Positions 22,550 to 33,484 of a DNA stretch of 64,000 nucleotides are shown here, piece by piece; the stretch's first letter is position 1; each line of letters starts with the position of its first letter. A model generated the notes under the pieces. That model was not told the origin of the DNA, searched no databases, and saw only the letters and a program-made list of their open reading frames with translations. A program made the translations under genes and the position numbers. The stretch comes from Cladophialophora immunda (taxonomy: Eukaryota; Ascomycota; Eurotiomycetes; Chaetothyriales; Herpotrichiellaceae): NCBI RefSeq assembly GCF_000835495.1, contig NW_015622544.1, positions 2,508,855 to 2,572,854 of the forward strand, read 5' to 3'.

Positions 22550-24691
22550 ATTGTGAACTCAGTTTGAAGGGCAATGTTCTCGTCACAATGTTTTGTTGTA
22601 GCGTGACTTATGCCGATTACCCTGATCTAGGCTGTGCGCCTAGAGTTATAAAGGCTGGTTCAGAAAGCCGGCTACAGGACAATCCTAAATCCAGCCCTCA
22701 AGAAATTGTAGACAACAACTTCTTTCGGTTCTCGATGTCCGCAAATGGACACCATTCCCCGTGTCATGGTTGGTATTACCTCCCTGTCCATAACGCAGCT
22801 GAGACCAAGAATGATGCGCGCCCAGACAAGTTTGGTACGTGGGGAAACAAGAAGTAAGCAATCCACCAAGTGACTATAAACTGGAGAAAGTGGAGATCGC
22901 AAAAGTCCCCGTAGGCAGTCCCATTTCTCCGGACTCTGGTATTTCTGGGGTCCCCAAAAAACAGCTCCAGGCCAGACACAGCGCGGAGAACGAACGCCGA
23001 GCTAAGTAGGTGCTGATCGGCTCTTGATGTCGGTTGACCATTATAGTCAAGGGGATTGGAGCACGCAAAGGTTGTTCGTCCTCTCCACAAAATCACTGAC
23101 CCCCCGAGTGTCTTCCGTAAAAACTCCGTGGATGCAGCCCGAAAAGATCGGCAAAGTAAGAATAAAAGAGCTGCGGGCAATACCGGGGAGATTTGAAACA
23201 TCTGAGAGTGACAAGGTCCTCTGTAAAGACTCTGAGCGGCAATAATGACAACGATCCCAAGGATAGGCCGTTGCGAGGCTAGATTGTATCAGTTGTCCAA
23301 GAACTCAAAAGGCCTGTCAGAGCGAGATGGCGATCACTGGAGGAGAGTCCTCACCTCGCCGGTGACGCTTCCTATAACCATTGGGTCCTTTCTCGAAGCC
23401 AAATGTAACTTAAATTAAGAAGCTCTTGCGAAGAAGTTAAGAAAGGCAATCAGCGGACGCTGACGAGACTTGATGCAGCGGAGATAATTCACCGAGCTAA
23501 AGCATGGAGATCGAGCGCCGGTAGAACTTGCTTTCTGTGTAGCACCTTAGCGACAGGCTCGCAGCAAGGTCATGCATAATCGAGCTGCTCGAGTCAGGTA
23601 AGTGTATAGATGGCTAAGTCAGCGGAGGAAAGCTGCGAGTACGTAGTTGAGACCACAGCTCTCAGCAATACCCTGATGCAATTTCACTTGCATTTTTGAA
23701 ACTCACCGCTGCAAAAGAACTAGTCAGTGTTCTGTCGATGGATGCAGTGCGTCTGATCCTAGAGTCTGATCTTGGAGAGTCTAAGATGAGATCATGTTAG
23801 CCCCAGAGCATTGCTCTAGGACAGGCACACCAAGACAGATGAGACTTCGGCCTCGTATTCCAAACTCTTCGCGGCTTTAGTCCCCCGTCCCGCTCTGTTG
23901 AACGAGCCTTGCCCCGCCTCCAGGGATGTAATAGTTGCAGCTTGATTGGGAAGAAGAAAGCCATGGTGGCTTGGCGGCCAAAGTCAACCCGATCTGGCAT
24001 CAAAGGAAGAGTGCACCATGACCCAAGGTCTGTGGTATCAAAGTCATTCCCTCCAAGGTACTTGCCTTTCCCGCCAGGGTGCACGTACTGCACTCCTCAA
24101 GGCATTACATAACAGCGACATCATAGGGTGGACTAGGGACCAAGTATCCTAAGTGTACACTCATAATACCAGAGGTATGTGTCGCACCAGAAAATAGTGA
24201 CGCATTTGCAATGGCAATGACATCGTCTTGACAAAAGAAAGGCATCAAATTGACATATCTTCCAATAGCTCAATGGGTTTGATATCAGAGGACAGGCCTT
24301 AGGATACTGTCGCTGTCATCTATTCGTATGTGTATATTTGTAAGTGAGACTCTCCTGACTCTTTCTCTACGACGACCGAGATTCTCTCGGCTCACTCCAT
24401 TTATAACAAATTTATAATGAATTGCCTAGATCCAACACGACACCCACAAAGCACATTACCTTCGTCTACTCCAAACTCATGCCAGTTCCTTTCCACAATA
24501 CTTTCATGGTTTTTCTGCCCCTCGTGTTTCACGTCCCCTTTGCCCTCCAGCCATGTCTTGCAATAGGTGGAATTTGTCCTTGATCACCATTCCGCGCAGA
24601 TTCTATGCGCCTGAAACAATTTCTCCGGGGCTTTTGCAGAATTTTCGATATTGGTCGGCTTCAAGTGCCAACCATTGCTGCGTCGTCCTCT
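22550..24691. other. Long intergenic region with one unassigned hydrophobic ORF
   Basis: About 2.1 kb without a recognised gene. A - strand frame at 22776-23201 encodes 141 residues, hydrophobic at both ends (for example LPAALLFLLC and TWWIAYFLF). It could be an exon of a small membrane protein, such as an acyltransferase or cyclase from the P450 neighbourhood. I found no splice-compatible continuation or family motif, so no gene is called. The rest (23250-24640) shows only short unsupported frames. Confidence 0.35.
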
Positions 24692-26254
24692 CTATCCCTC
24701 TCTAGGCATGAACTTCGAGCGCCTTCTCAATTCGTGCCCATACTTCATGAACAAGAAAGGAATCGGGATTGCTAGTGTAGCGATACCACCCAGAAGAGAC
24801 ATTCCCGGCCCAACACCCAGGGTGTTGAACATAGGGTTCGATAACAATGGGAATCCAGCTGCGAGCATTGAACGCAGTATGGTATTCGCCGCCACAGCCG
24901 AAGCGGCGAATTTCCCGTACGTGTCAACCAAGAAGGTGACGCACTGGCCGAAGATGATGAGGAAGCCGCCGCCGACGAAGCCTGTTGCCATGACAGGCAC
25001 GATCCAGGGGATGCCAGGGCGTGCAGCCCAGCCGAACCAGAAAAGCCCAACTGTGAACAAGACACCGCCAACTGCCATCGTGGAGACAAGCTTCGGGCAC
25101 GGCTTTCCCACCATTGGCGTCGACCTGGCGCTTATAGTAGACTGGCCGACACCCATGATGCCGGTGGCCGAAAGGACTCCAATGAAGAGACCCAGGAAGG
25201 GCAGAGAGCCCACCACAGGCGACCAGTGCCGATGTTCCTGGAAAACCAAGGGGAAGACTTCCGGACAAAGGTAAAGGAGCGCGTAGACGAACGAAGCATA
25301 GACCGCGATTGCAGATGCTTGCGGTTCCGTGCAGAGCATCTGCAGGGGACGGGCAAGCTGTTTCTGCACGATCGATTTGACGTCTAACTCAATCTGCTCG
25401 TGTGGGTTGTAGATATCCTGATTTCCCGTCTCCTTGCGTAGACGCTCAGCTTTGCGGTCCAGCAGCACAGGGTCGTACACCTCTGGCAAGAAGAACAATG
25501 AGACCCCGAAGGAGGAGAACACAATGATCGCTTCAAGATATTCTGTTCAACGCCAGCCTAGGTGCTGATTGACTGTAATGGCAGAGCCAATGATGGGGCC
25601 TGGAGTCGGACCACCGATGACTGTAACCGCGTATAGCATCATTGCATTGTTCCTCACTCGTGGTGGCCAGATATCCCCTAATGCGGCGGACACATTGCTG
25701 ACGGGAGCAGAGCCAAACACCCCGGCAAAGAAACGCGTAACGAACACCGATGCCGTGTTCTTGCTGACAGCTGTGCCGATCGAGAACATGCCTAAACAGA
25801 ACATAGCCGGCAGCATCGACATCCTGCGACCCCAGACTTCGGAGACGGGGGCCCAGAGTATAGGACCAAGAGCAAAACCGACTATGTAGAGCGAGACTAC
25901 CAAGGCCACGACTTCATCGCCAACACCGACTTCCTTGGATATGTCGGATTCTGCTGGGGATATGATACTGGATCCAAGTGAAGCTGCCAGGGCGAGGAAA
26001 GCCAGTTGTGTCAATATAAAAACCTTCTTTGCCGTCGACCAGTTCATGGGATTCTCCGGGTCATCTCGATCCCAGACGACGAGATTTGGATCGGCGGTCT
26101 TTTGAGTCTTCCTTGATTCTGGATGTGGTAGCGGGTTCTCCTGGTGCTCGTCGCGCGCTGCTGGTGAGGAATTGCCCATAGTCAACGAATTTTGAGAAGG
26201 CGAGGGAGAACTCGCAGTAGGCAAGAAGAGACAAGAAGCATTCACGTCAGACAT
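24692..26254 (-). pseudogene. MFS transporter (TPO1/FLU1-like DHA1), interrupted by in-frame TGA
   Basis: One continuous frame runs from ATG 26254 to 24692 and contains a full 12-TM DHA1 transporter of about 520 codons. It has the acidic N-terminus ending VWDRDDPENPMNWS, the loop motif GRR after SEVWG, the antiporter-like motif C region GGPTPGPIIGSAI, and the second half ending in a basic tail. It is interrupted at 25547-25549 by TGA, exactly where family members read LGWRWTEYL: the sequence gives LGWR-stop-TEYLEAIIVF. Reading continues perfectly in the same frame on both sides, and no 45-bp or longer intron could remove the stop. This is best read as a recent nonsense change of the Trp codon (TGG to TGA). 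An ancestral polyamine or drug exporter is inferred. Possible starts are 26323, 26254 or a Met further downstream. Confidence 0.85.
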
Positions 26255-27605
26255 TTTTTGTGCAAAGGCAAAAGAAGCAGAATTTGAGACGTATTGTAGA
26301 GTGGGCCTCGTGCAGTGAAACAAGCAAGCATATACACACAGCAGCCATTGAAGTTCTTGATATAGCTCTCAAGGCGCCAATGTCCCTAACCAAGAAGGCG
26401 GCAAATGCGAGATCGAGGACGTGGTGGCTCCTCGGTGTCTGGAGAAAGAGCTATCGGCGCCGTTCGAAAAGAATAATAGGACTGCTGCAGCAAGTCAACA
26501 CGCAAGGTCCTGGAAGGACCAGATTAGTGAACAGAAGGTGGTTATAAACAACGCGGTCTCCAGCCATGCGGTACGCCATTTCTCGCCCAATCCGGTAACC
26601 AACTCGACACTGAGTATAAATCAGGAAGCAAGAGGCGGAGTGATAACGAAACAATTAGATTGACAGGCGGTCCTTTGCGACAAGAACACATGGGAAAGAG
26701 GAAAATTCCGTTTTGTGTGCCTCGGAGACGGGGTAATAACAACCTGGAATCCGACCAAGAGATCTTTATCCTGTTTCTGGTCATTAGGAACGGAGCGGGT
26801 AGGATAAGGGAGAATAGTGGTCCATTGTTCTGCACATCGATTTCTTTCTTCTCAAGTTCTGCATCAAAATGCCAGATGCAAGGAGCGCAACAGCGGCTTT
26901 AGCCCAACATCGGAAAGGATCCAACAGAGGCCCTGGGGGTTTCCTTTGGAGCTCACAGGGTGGAGACACCAGGCCAGAGAGTTCCCAAGAACGGTACGCG
27001 GTCTCCAAGCGTCTGGTCTGCTGTTTCTTTGGAGCACATCCCATCTTCCAAGTTCCAACATGTTTCGGAGTTGATCTTCCTCTAGCTGCACGACCGACTC
27101 CCACCCTGTCACTGCCAACGAACCTCTCGACGAGCAAAACGTACCTCGCCATCAGCATCGACCTTGACGCCCGCTTCCGATCTTTCAATATTCTTTCACC
27201 TCTGCTGCACTGGATACAGTCGGACCTCACCACGTCGCCCACCTCGTCAACCCTATCTGCTCCTGTGGCGCCAATAGCCAGCTGGATCCCTCCGTCGCCG
27301 CCGGGACCCTCAGGGCCGCATCGTTACGGTTTTCTCCTGTACGAGTAGCCGGCTGAGTTCGATGCGAAGAAGTTAAGGAATCCAGACGGGAGGGAGGTCG
27401 GGTTGGTGGCCAGGATGCGGTGGGATGTGAGTTCATGGGAGAAGAAGGTCGGCTTGGGTCCCGTCATAGCCGCCAACTTCTGCTTCAGCAATTGAATGGA
27501 GGCCACCGTGGAAATGCAGATGAGTTAGAAGGATAGATCGATTGATCTATCTAGACTTCTGCAGCAGAAAGTGAGAGGATGAGGAGGAAATCCTTTCCTG
27601 CACCA
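26255..27605. other. Intergenic region
   Basis: This is the upstream region of the MFS gene plus DNA of mixed short frames. The frames at 26784-27242 (-) and 26869-27348 (+) oppose each other and have no domain. No gene is supported. Confidence 0.4.
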
Positions 27606-28403
27606 TTAGATGGTGAGTTGTTGTAGACAGAGAGATAGAAAACCCCCCAGTCCCATCCCACACACACTTTTTGTCCACTGAGTTGTCTGGTTGACGGGTC
27701 GCTTGAGGACCATGTCAGAATCAGAAAAAGTGCCATACAGCATGTAACCGACACGACATCCTTCTTCACATTTTCGGTATCCGTGTGCGGCTTCTGCCTT
27801 CGGGGGATCCCAATATTTGAGATTGGAGCTGGAGAGATATTGGGCTTCGGGATGAGAGTAGATGAGGTGCTGCTGCCAACGCCAAAAGTCCTCGAAGCTG
27901 CCTTTGGTGAGATGGCCGTCAAATGCCGGAGGAAAAGTTCCTGGGGAGCTGATACCCAAGATGAACGCTGTCGCTGGCGGTGCCAAAGAGCCAGGTCGGC
28001 AAGTAAACCCCTCGCTCAACGCCTTCGTTGGATAGAGTGGTGGGGCATTCAGGATTTCCATGATCCATGGAACAATCATCCCAACGGGAATCAACCTCGG
28101 GCCAAAACTCGTACCCGTCATCCGACAGGCAGTTAAGCAGATTAGAGATTGTCAACAAGAAACTCCAGGTCCAAGGTTCCAAGGCAATAGTCCCCAGTCC
28201 ACTGAAGGTCGAAATGGGCGCGATCACCCATCGGCTCTCTAGTCGACCTAGGGGTTCTTGGAGCTTGCCCAGGACCAGGTACCATCGAGTCTGGTCGTCT
28301 TTGTCCCAGCCGTGAGTGCGGCACACAGCTTGACGATATCACCAGATCCAAAATCCTCAGGGATCGTTTCCTTCTCATCCCGCTCTTTGACTACCTCCAC
28401 CAT
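27606..28403 (-). pseudogene. Possible frame-shifted uncharacterised gene
   Basis: From ATG 28403 a frame runs about 50 codons to a stop. Around 28310 the protein-like reading moves to the frame containing GWDKDDQTRWYLVLGKLQEP and IALEPWTWSFLLTI. Near 28115 it returns to the original frame with SFGPRLIPVGMIVPWIMEIL and FEDFWRWQQHLIYSHPEAQ, ending at 27606. Two compensating shifts with no splice sites at the joins suggest a gene with two indels, but chance long frames are not excluded. I do not recognise the family. If real it would be about 250 residues, with a hydrophobic middle. Confidence 0.3.
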
Positions 28404-29033
28404 CTTCCCCCTTTTGGACGTGAAGATCTTGACGGGGTAAGGACGAAAAGTTATCCGAGGACATTGTGGGTCCAGGCGGGGACAAAGGTTTGTTAGCTTG
28501 CGAAAGCATGTATGGTTATGGCCAAATGTACTTTCTCTGAGATCAGATGGCAATGTACCACCTGAGCCTGATAAGGCAGGGGGCTCGCCTGAGGAGGAGG
28601 TAGGGCACAACCTGAGAGGCCGCTGCGTCCTTGAGTGAGAGAATCGTGCTGTAGCGGCTTCAAGGACTCGAACTCGGCGACGCTTCTCTGGAAAGGCCTG
28701 GAGGAGGTGGCTTTGTTGGGCAGCCTCAGAGCCTGGGTGGGTGCCAAGGGCCCAATTATAAGGCAAGTAAGGTGCCCTACAGCTAGGGAGATATAGGTAA
28801 TCGCTTACCCAGCTCGCGAGCCCGGGAACAGCTCAGGGCGGCACGGCACGCGGGCGCTAGCAGCGATCCGGGGTGCTCTCAAAATTTGGCAGATGAAGAC
28901 GAGGTCAATCGACATCGAGCTCACTTCGACCCTCACCCGACCTACGCCTCTTGTAAACACCACTCGCCTCCCCACTCACCTCGAACTCTCCTAAGCAGCC
29001 AGCCAGATTCTCACTGCTGAAATCTTCAGATAA
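28404..29033. other. Intergenic region upstream of HET gene
   Basis: This contains a degenerate copy of the dispersed repeat (28795-28850). Otherwise it is presumed promoter DNA for the + strand HET-domain gene. A 172-codon - strand frame over 28248-28766 is rich in Pro/Arg/Ser and lacks motifs. Confidence 0.4.
28795..28850. repeat. Dispersed degenerate repeat, copy 2
   Basis: This shares ggtaatcgcttacccagctcgcgag and cagggcggca blocks with the copy at 880-944 (ggtgatcggttacccggctcgcg and cagggcggca). It is the weakest of the three copies. Confidence 0.35.
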
Positions 29034-31202
29034 TGGCTTTCAGATCAGCTTTGTACCCTGATTCTTGGACTCTGGCGAGATTCGCCTGCTACATCTTGCA
29101 CGAAACTACGAGCATGGTATAATTTGCAGCATGACGCGGCACAGCCTCACAGACAATATCAAGTTCACTGCCATCTCGTACGCTTGGGGCTTCATCAATG
29201 TGATATACCCAATTGAGTGTAATGATCAGGAAGTCCTCATCTCCGAGAGCGTCCACGGGGCAATGCACGCTCTCCTCGATCTCGACCTATGCGGCTCGGC
29301 CGGCTTCCCTCTATGGATTGACGCTTTGTGCATTAATCAAAGCGATCTTGGAGAGAAAACACGTCAGGTTAGACAGCTGAAAGAAGTCTACTCGCGCGCT
29401 GAATTTGTCGTCGGTTGGCTCGGTCAAGAGACCCCAGGTGATGAGAGGGCGATTGCGTTGATGAAGAAGCTGTACGGTATAATCGGCGGCCCACGGGAAA
29501 CGGACGACGCGTTGCTGCTCCGCCGCCGCAAGGAGTTTGCAAAAATAACACTCACGGGCCCAAACATCGTCGATGTGCCGACAATGGCTGATAATCTATG
29601 GCGGGATGTTGCGTCTTTCATAGAAAAGCCATGGTTCGGCCGCGTTTGGATCATCCAGGAATATATTTCGGCTTCGAAGTTCATCTTCCTGTGTGGCCAC
29701 ACCGGCATTGCTGACACGCCTATTTTTCAGCCGATGAGATATCTGCATGCTTACCATCCAATTATTTACTCGATCTTCCAAGGTCATGGATGTTCAACAC
29801 CAACGAAGATTAATGCTCTTTCCAATCTAAGAAATTATGTTGGGGGAGCATCTTCGGCACAAGAAAACTCACCAAAACCCTCAGATTTGATGCACTGCAT
29901 AGCCATGAGTCGGAGGTTTGCGGGGACCGATGCTCGTGACAAGATATTCGCTCTGGCGTTACTGTGCGGTACGACGCACTTGGACTTGATTGACTACACT
30001 CAGGATTTAAGGACGGATCTAGCAAATACAGCTCAACACCTCCTGTCCACTAATGGCATCCACTTACTTGCACTCTGTCGGCTTTATGATCGGGTGGAAG
30101 GCTTGCCGTCGTGAGTGCCGAGCTGGTCTAGCAACCAATGGCTTCTTCACGCCGAGCTGCCTAGCAAAGATCCCACGGACTTCCACAGCGGAGACGGCGA
30201 GTGGAGATTTGAGGTTGATAAATCCGAGGTATGTGACTGTATGTCAGAATGTCTACGACGAACCCGAGACTGATACTATTCCTCAAGGGTCTGATTGTGT
30301 CCTCGCACCTCCTAGATCAGATCAAACACGCTATGGAACCTATTTACATCAGGAGTGTAGACCAGGAACCTTTCCCAAAGATTATGATGCTCACGATCGG
30401 ATATATGCTGAAGTTCGGCAAGATGTCTCTGCAAGGGGAGTTGTCTCGACTTCTTCGCTCAAAAGAGTTTGTTGACTGCCTTCAATCGTATCCTTCCGCT
30501 CTTCCAGTCTCGGAAGCTTTTGTGCGAAGTCTCCTAGTTGAGAAGCCTCAGATCTGCCTCGCTGAACTGAAAGCCAACGTGGAAAATTTTGAGAGTTCGC
30601 TGAAGCTCCTGGCTTCATCACCAGACACAGAGCAATGGTCGGCCAAATGGGACAGTCTGGCATCTGTCTTATCGGTAAAAAGGCGTACTATGGGGTTCGC
30701 CAGACTATCGACAATCGCCATGGCTGGGATATGGGCCACTACAGGACTTCTAAGATCCGGTTCCGGTCGATCTCTTCCCGCCCAGCTACGTATCGCCCAG
30801 CGACTTGCAGCTCTGGGCTTTTTCACCGCTGCCTGTTTCAATATCCTGGATATAGCCCTGGGTTGGAAGGTGGCGCTTCTTCAGAAGCGGCTGGAACAGC
30901 TCCAGAGCGTTATGGCACGAAGCGGGATATATATCACCCTGGCCAGCATCTGGGACCGCAGGCTATGTCTCACGGAGAGAGGCTATATAACATGGGCACC
31001 CAAAAATGCAGCAGTGGGTGACGAGATACGTCTTCTCATGGGCGCCAAGCTACCATTCATTGTCAGCAGACAAGCAGTCCGCGAAGGATCAAGTCTGCCT
31101 TCATACAACCTCGTTGGAGATTGCAAACTTTACGGCCTAGACGTGGCTGACATTGACATTCACCTGTCAGCCAAGCCGGCGCAGACTCTCAGAATAGTCT
31201 GA
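29034..31202 (+). pseudogene. HET (heterokaryon incompatibility) domain protein, damaged
   Basis: A long frame from about 29065 encodes a classic HET domain: LDSGEIRLLHL, FTAISYAWG, PLWIDALCINQ, FVVGWLG, WFGRVWIIQEY and FLCGHTGI, then ARDKIFALALLCG. It reaches GLPS and then TGA (30112-30114), and continues VPSWSSNQWLLHAE in the same frame, so family-typical LPSWVPxWS has lost its Trp codon. After about 30210 the frame changes. The C-terminal exon (30249-31202) has LILFLKG, two hydrophobic segments and the usual HET ending ERGYITWAPKNAAVGDEI...PFIVSRQ. The 5' end also fails: the only nearby ATG (29034) is in another frame, and the HET frame has TGA at 29059 with no ATG before it. GTGAGT at 30111 could start a 54-bp in-frame intron ending 30164. 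Family role: allorecognition and cell-death signalling. Confidence 0.8.
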
Positions 31203-31656
31203 CTTCCCTACGTAAGCCTTCAGCTCTTCCTTACTTTGTGCTGGCGAAATCGAATTGTCTTGGGGATGAAGAGAATATATTGTATTTTTTGAGGGAAGAC
31301 TAGTACAGGAATTACCTTGTAAGTGCCGGTACTAAGACGCGAGAGAAAGGTGATCACTCACAAGGCTGAGTATAGGGCGGCATCACCGTCGTCCTAAAGA
31401 GGGCTAGTGGCTGAGCCGGCGTCGATTTATCTCGTCTTCGCATTTCGACGCATTCTTCCCCCATACACGAGACACTATTTGCAGGACAGTCCCGCTTAGA
31501 AGTCGTGCAAAGAAGCTCTGTAACATGTGATGCTTTATTGTTGTTGCCGTCGAGGCCTGAATACCTTTTTTCGGCCCACGCAGGGGCACATCGCCGGCCT
31601 CGATTTCCATCGAAAGAGACTCCTCACCTCAGCCTCGACCTCGAAGCCATGGAAAC
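31203..31656. other. Intergenic region
   Basis: This is the 3' flank of the HET gene and the upstream region of the hydrolase-fold gene. It holds dispersed repeat copy 3 at 31350-31399. No gene is supported. Confidence 0.4.
31350..31399. repeat. Dispersed degenerate repeat, copy 3
   Basis: The block tgagtatagggcggcatcacc differs from the copy at 912 mainly by C-to-T changes. The flanking ggtgatc is shared with copy 1. The element class is unknown. Confidence 0.45.
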
Positions 31657-33006
31657 ATGATAGCATCGAGTTGCCTGTCGGAGTGAGTGGGCGCGTGAGG
31701 CTCGAGTACGGGAAGCCCCTCGACGAAACAGTCATCTGCTAACGATCATAGTATCTTTTCTCCGTACCGTCGCATCGCAAAGCAGCATGGACCACGAAAT
31801 CTACTCGTTCACCTCCCTCCTGGTCCTTCCATAGATACAACCGACACCGCGTCGATCGACGTCCTCTCTCAGCTGCAAAACAGCTTCCCACCATCGACAT
31901 CGCTTGTCTCGATACAATACAGGCTGGGGGATGGCATAGACACAGCGGTCTCGCCGGCGTGCTTTCCGGTGCCCGTCCACGACGTCTCAACCGCATTCGA
32001 ATATCTCACGTCTCCAACTTCTCCAATCAATGTGGACTACGAGGAGCCACCGAAGATATGTCTCTTGGGAAGCAATATAGGAGGCGCGCTTGCGACCATG
32101 CTGGCCCTGACGGAACCGAATGAAATCCATGCTCTTGCCGTGATTGAACCAATGGTCGATTGGTCGGGATTGGACGATGTGGTCGAACAACTGCGCGCTA
32201 GTGAGACCTCCACCATCCCACAGAAGAGGCAGAAACAGAGAGTCACAACCCGCTACGGTGTGGAGAACCAGGCAGTCATGGCTGCGGCGGAAGAGCTGAT
32301 CAAAATGCGCTCGAAGCTGTTCCAGACGCCGTCCGCATACTTCGACCCATTTGCAAGTCCTATGCTGTTTCTTCGCGCCCCGGGTAAAGACACACCCCTG
32401 GCAACCCCAGTACCAGACCAGTGTCAGCTCGACAGCTATGGGGGCTATGACTCTCTTGGCCCCGCCACCCATGACTCGCAGCGGTCCAGCTCTTCAACAC
32501 TGACGAGCTCGTCAGGCTCACCGTACGACACGAGTGAGCCTTCAGGTGTTGAAACTGGTACCGAACCGAGCTCAGCATCCACGATCCAACCGCGCCGCCG
32601 AAAAGTTCTCAGGCGCTGGCCTGCTGTCGGGCTCCCTGAATCCGTCACACTGCCTTATGTGAACATCTTCGTGCATCCCCAAACTCCACGAAATGCTCAA
32701 CAGCCCGGCTCCGAGGCAGAAGATCTTGGTAAAGGCCATGCAGCTCTGATGCGGGCCCAGGGACTCGAGATGGCTGAACTAATGCGGCGTGCTTGTTTTA
32801 TGGGGCGGGAGAAGAGTTTCGCTGAGGAGCGTGTCCAGGTCTATGGACAGGGACAGGATCAGCAGACGACGGGCGAGGTTGAGCAAGACTCTGAGCGCCG
32901 CGTTGGGAAAGATAGAGTACATCTACATGAAGGAACGGCATTGACGAAGGCAAAATTACAACAAGGTGCAGTTGACTGGGTCGCGGGAATGTTTGCGAGA
33001 AATTAA
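31657..33006 (+). CDS. Fungal alpha/beta-hydrolase-fold protein with atypical nucleophile elbow
   Basis: Exon 2 (31752-33006) carries the family. It reads NLLVHLPPGPSID and SLVSIQYRLGDG (the strand-loop pair of the fold), then ICLLGSNIGGALATMLALTE at the nucleophile elbow, AVIEPMVDWSGLDD, a kinase-like ELIKMRSKLFQTPSAYFDPF segment and the tail motif VDWVAGMF. A canonical elbow is G-x-S-x-G. Here it is G-S-N-I-G, so the nucleophile position is Asn. Esterase activity is therefore doubtful, and the protein may belong to a non-catalytic fungal clade. A 69-bp intron (31683-31751; GTGAGT donor, CTAAC branch) joins a 26-base first exon from ATG 31657, giving 426 residues. That tiny exon is the least certain part, and homologous proteins probably have longer N-termini. 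A Ser/Thr-rich insertion lies near residues 245-285. Confidence 0.65.
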
Positions 33007-33484
33007 GGGCGAGATAATTGACGCCTTCGTTTCTTCTTGTCGTCGAGCCAAGGCCACCGAACAGTTCAGTATGTGCTGTTGATAGAATCTCATGGTCGTT
33101 CCGTGAGAGGTCCTGTGATCTACATTCTTCACAAGGATGAAATTACCTGTTCTACCTTCCCCTTCACCAGGACATGACAGAGGATGCACCCGCACAGCTG
33201 TTGAGTGGAGCTCTATACTTCTCGTACGAAGATAGGAAATTTGTCATCAATGAAGAATCACCAATTATGACTACTACACAAGGTTGATATCGGCCTTTAA
33301 AGTTTATACCGTATACCAGAGGGCCCTGAGCACCCTTGCCACGCCACTTGTATAACGTACTTGATAGTTTTGCCATACCCCAGTCCAGTGTTCACAGTTC
33401 TCAAATCCCCTATGGTCTTGCATTTTACCACCACCGTTTCATCAGTATCTCCTAGCGTACTACCTCTCCTTCTGTCCGAGCACG
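33007..33484. other. Short intergenic region
   Basis: This is the 3' flank of the hydrolase-fold gene and promoter of the NmrA-like gene. No motif or gene is recognised. Confidence 0.4.

Noticed and set aside
25547..25549. TGA as reassigned Trp codon
   Set aside because: Several intact genes here (both P450s, ADH, thioesterase) end in TGA, so the standard code applies.
28248..28766. 172-codon frame upstream of the HET gene
   Set aside because: Pro/Arg/Ser-rich without motifs in its first two thirds; only the last ~50 codons are used in the tentative broken gene.
30216..30248. 19-bp intron (GTATGT...TCAG) in the HET gene
   Set aside because: Too short to splice. A 47-bp alternative from GTGGAG fits better, but the join remains unresolved.
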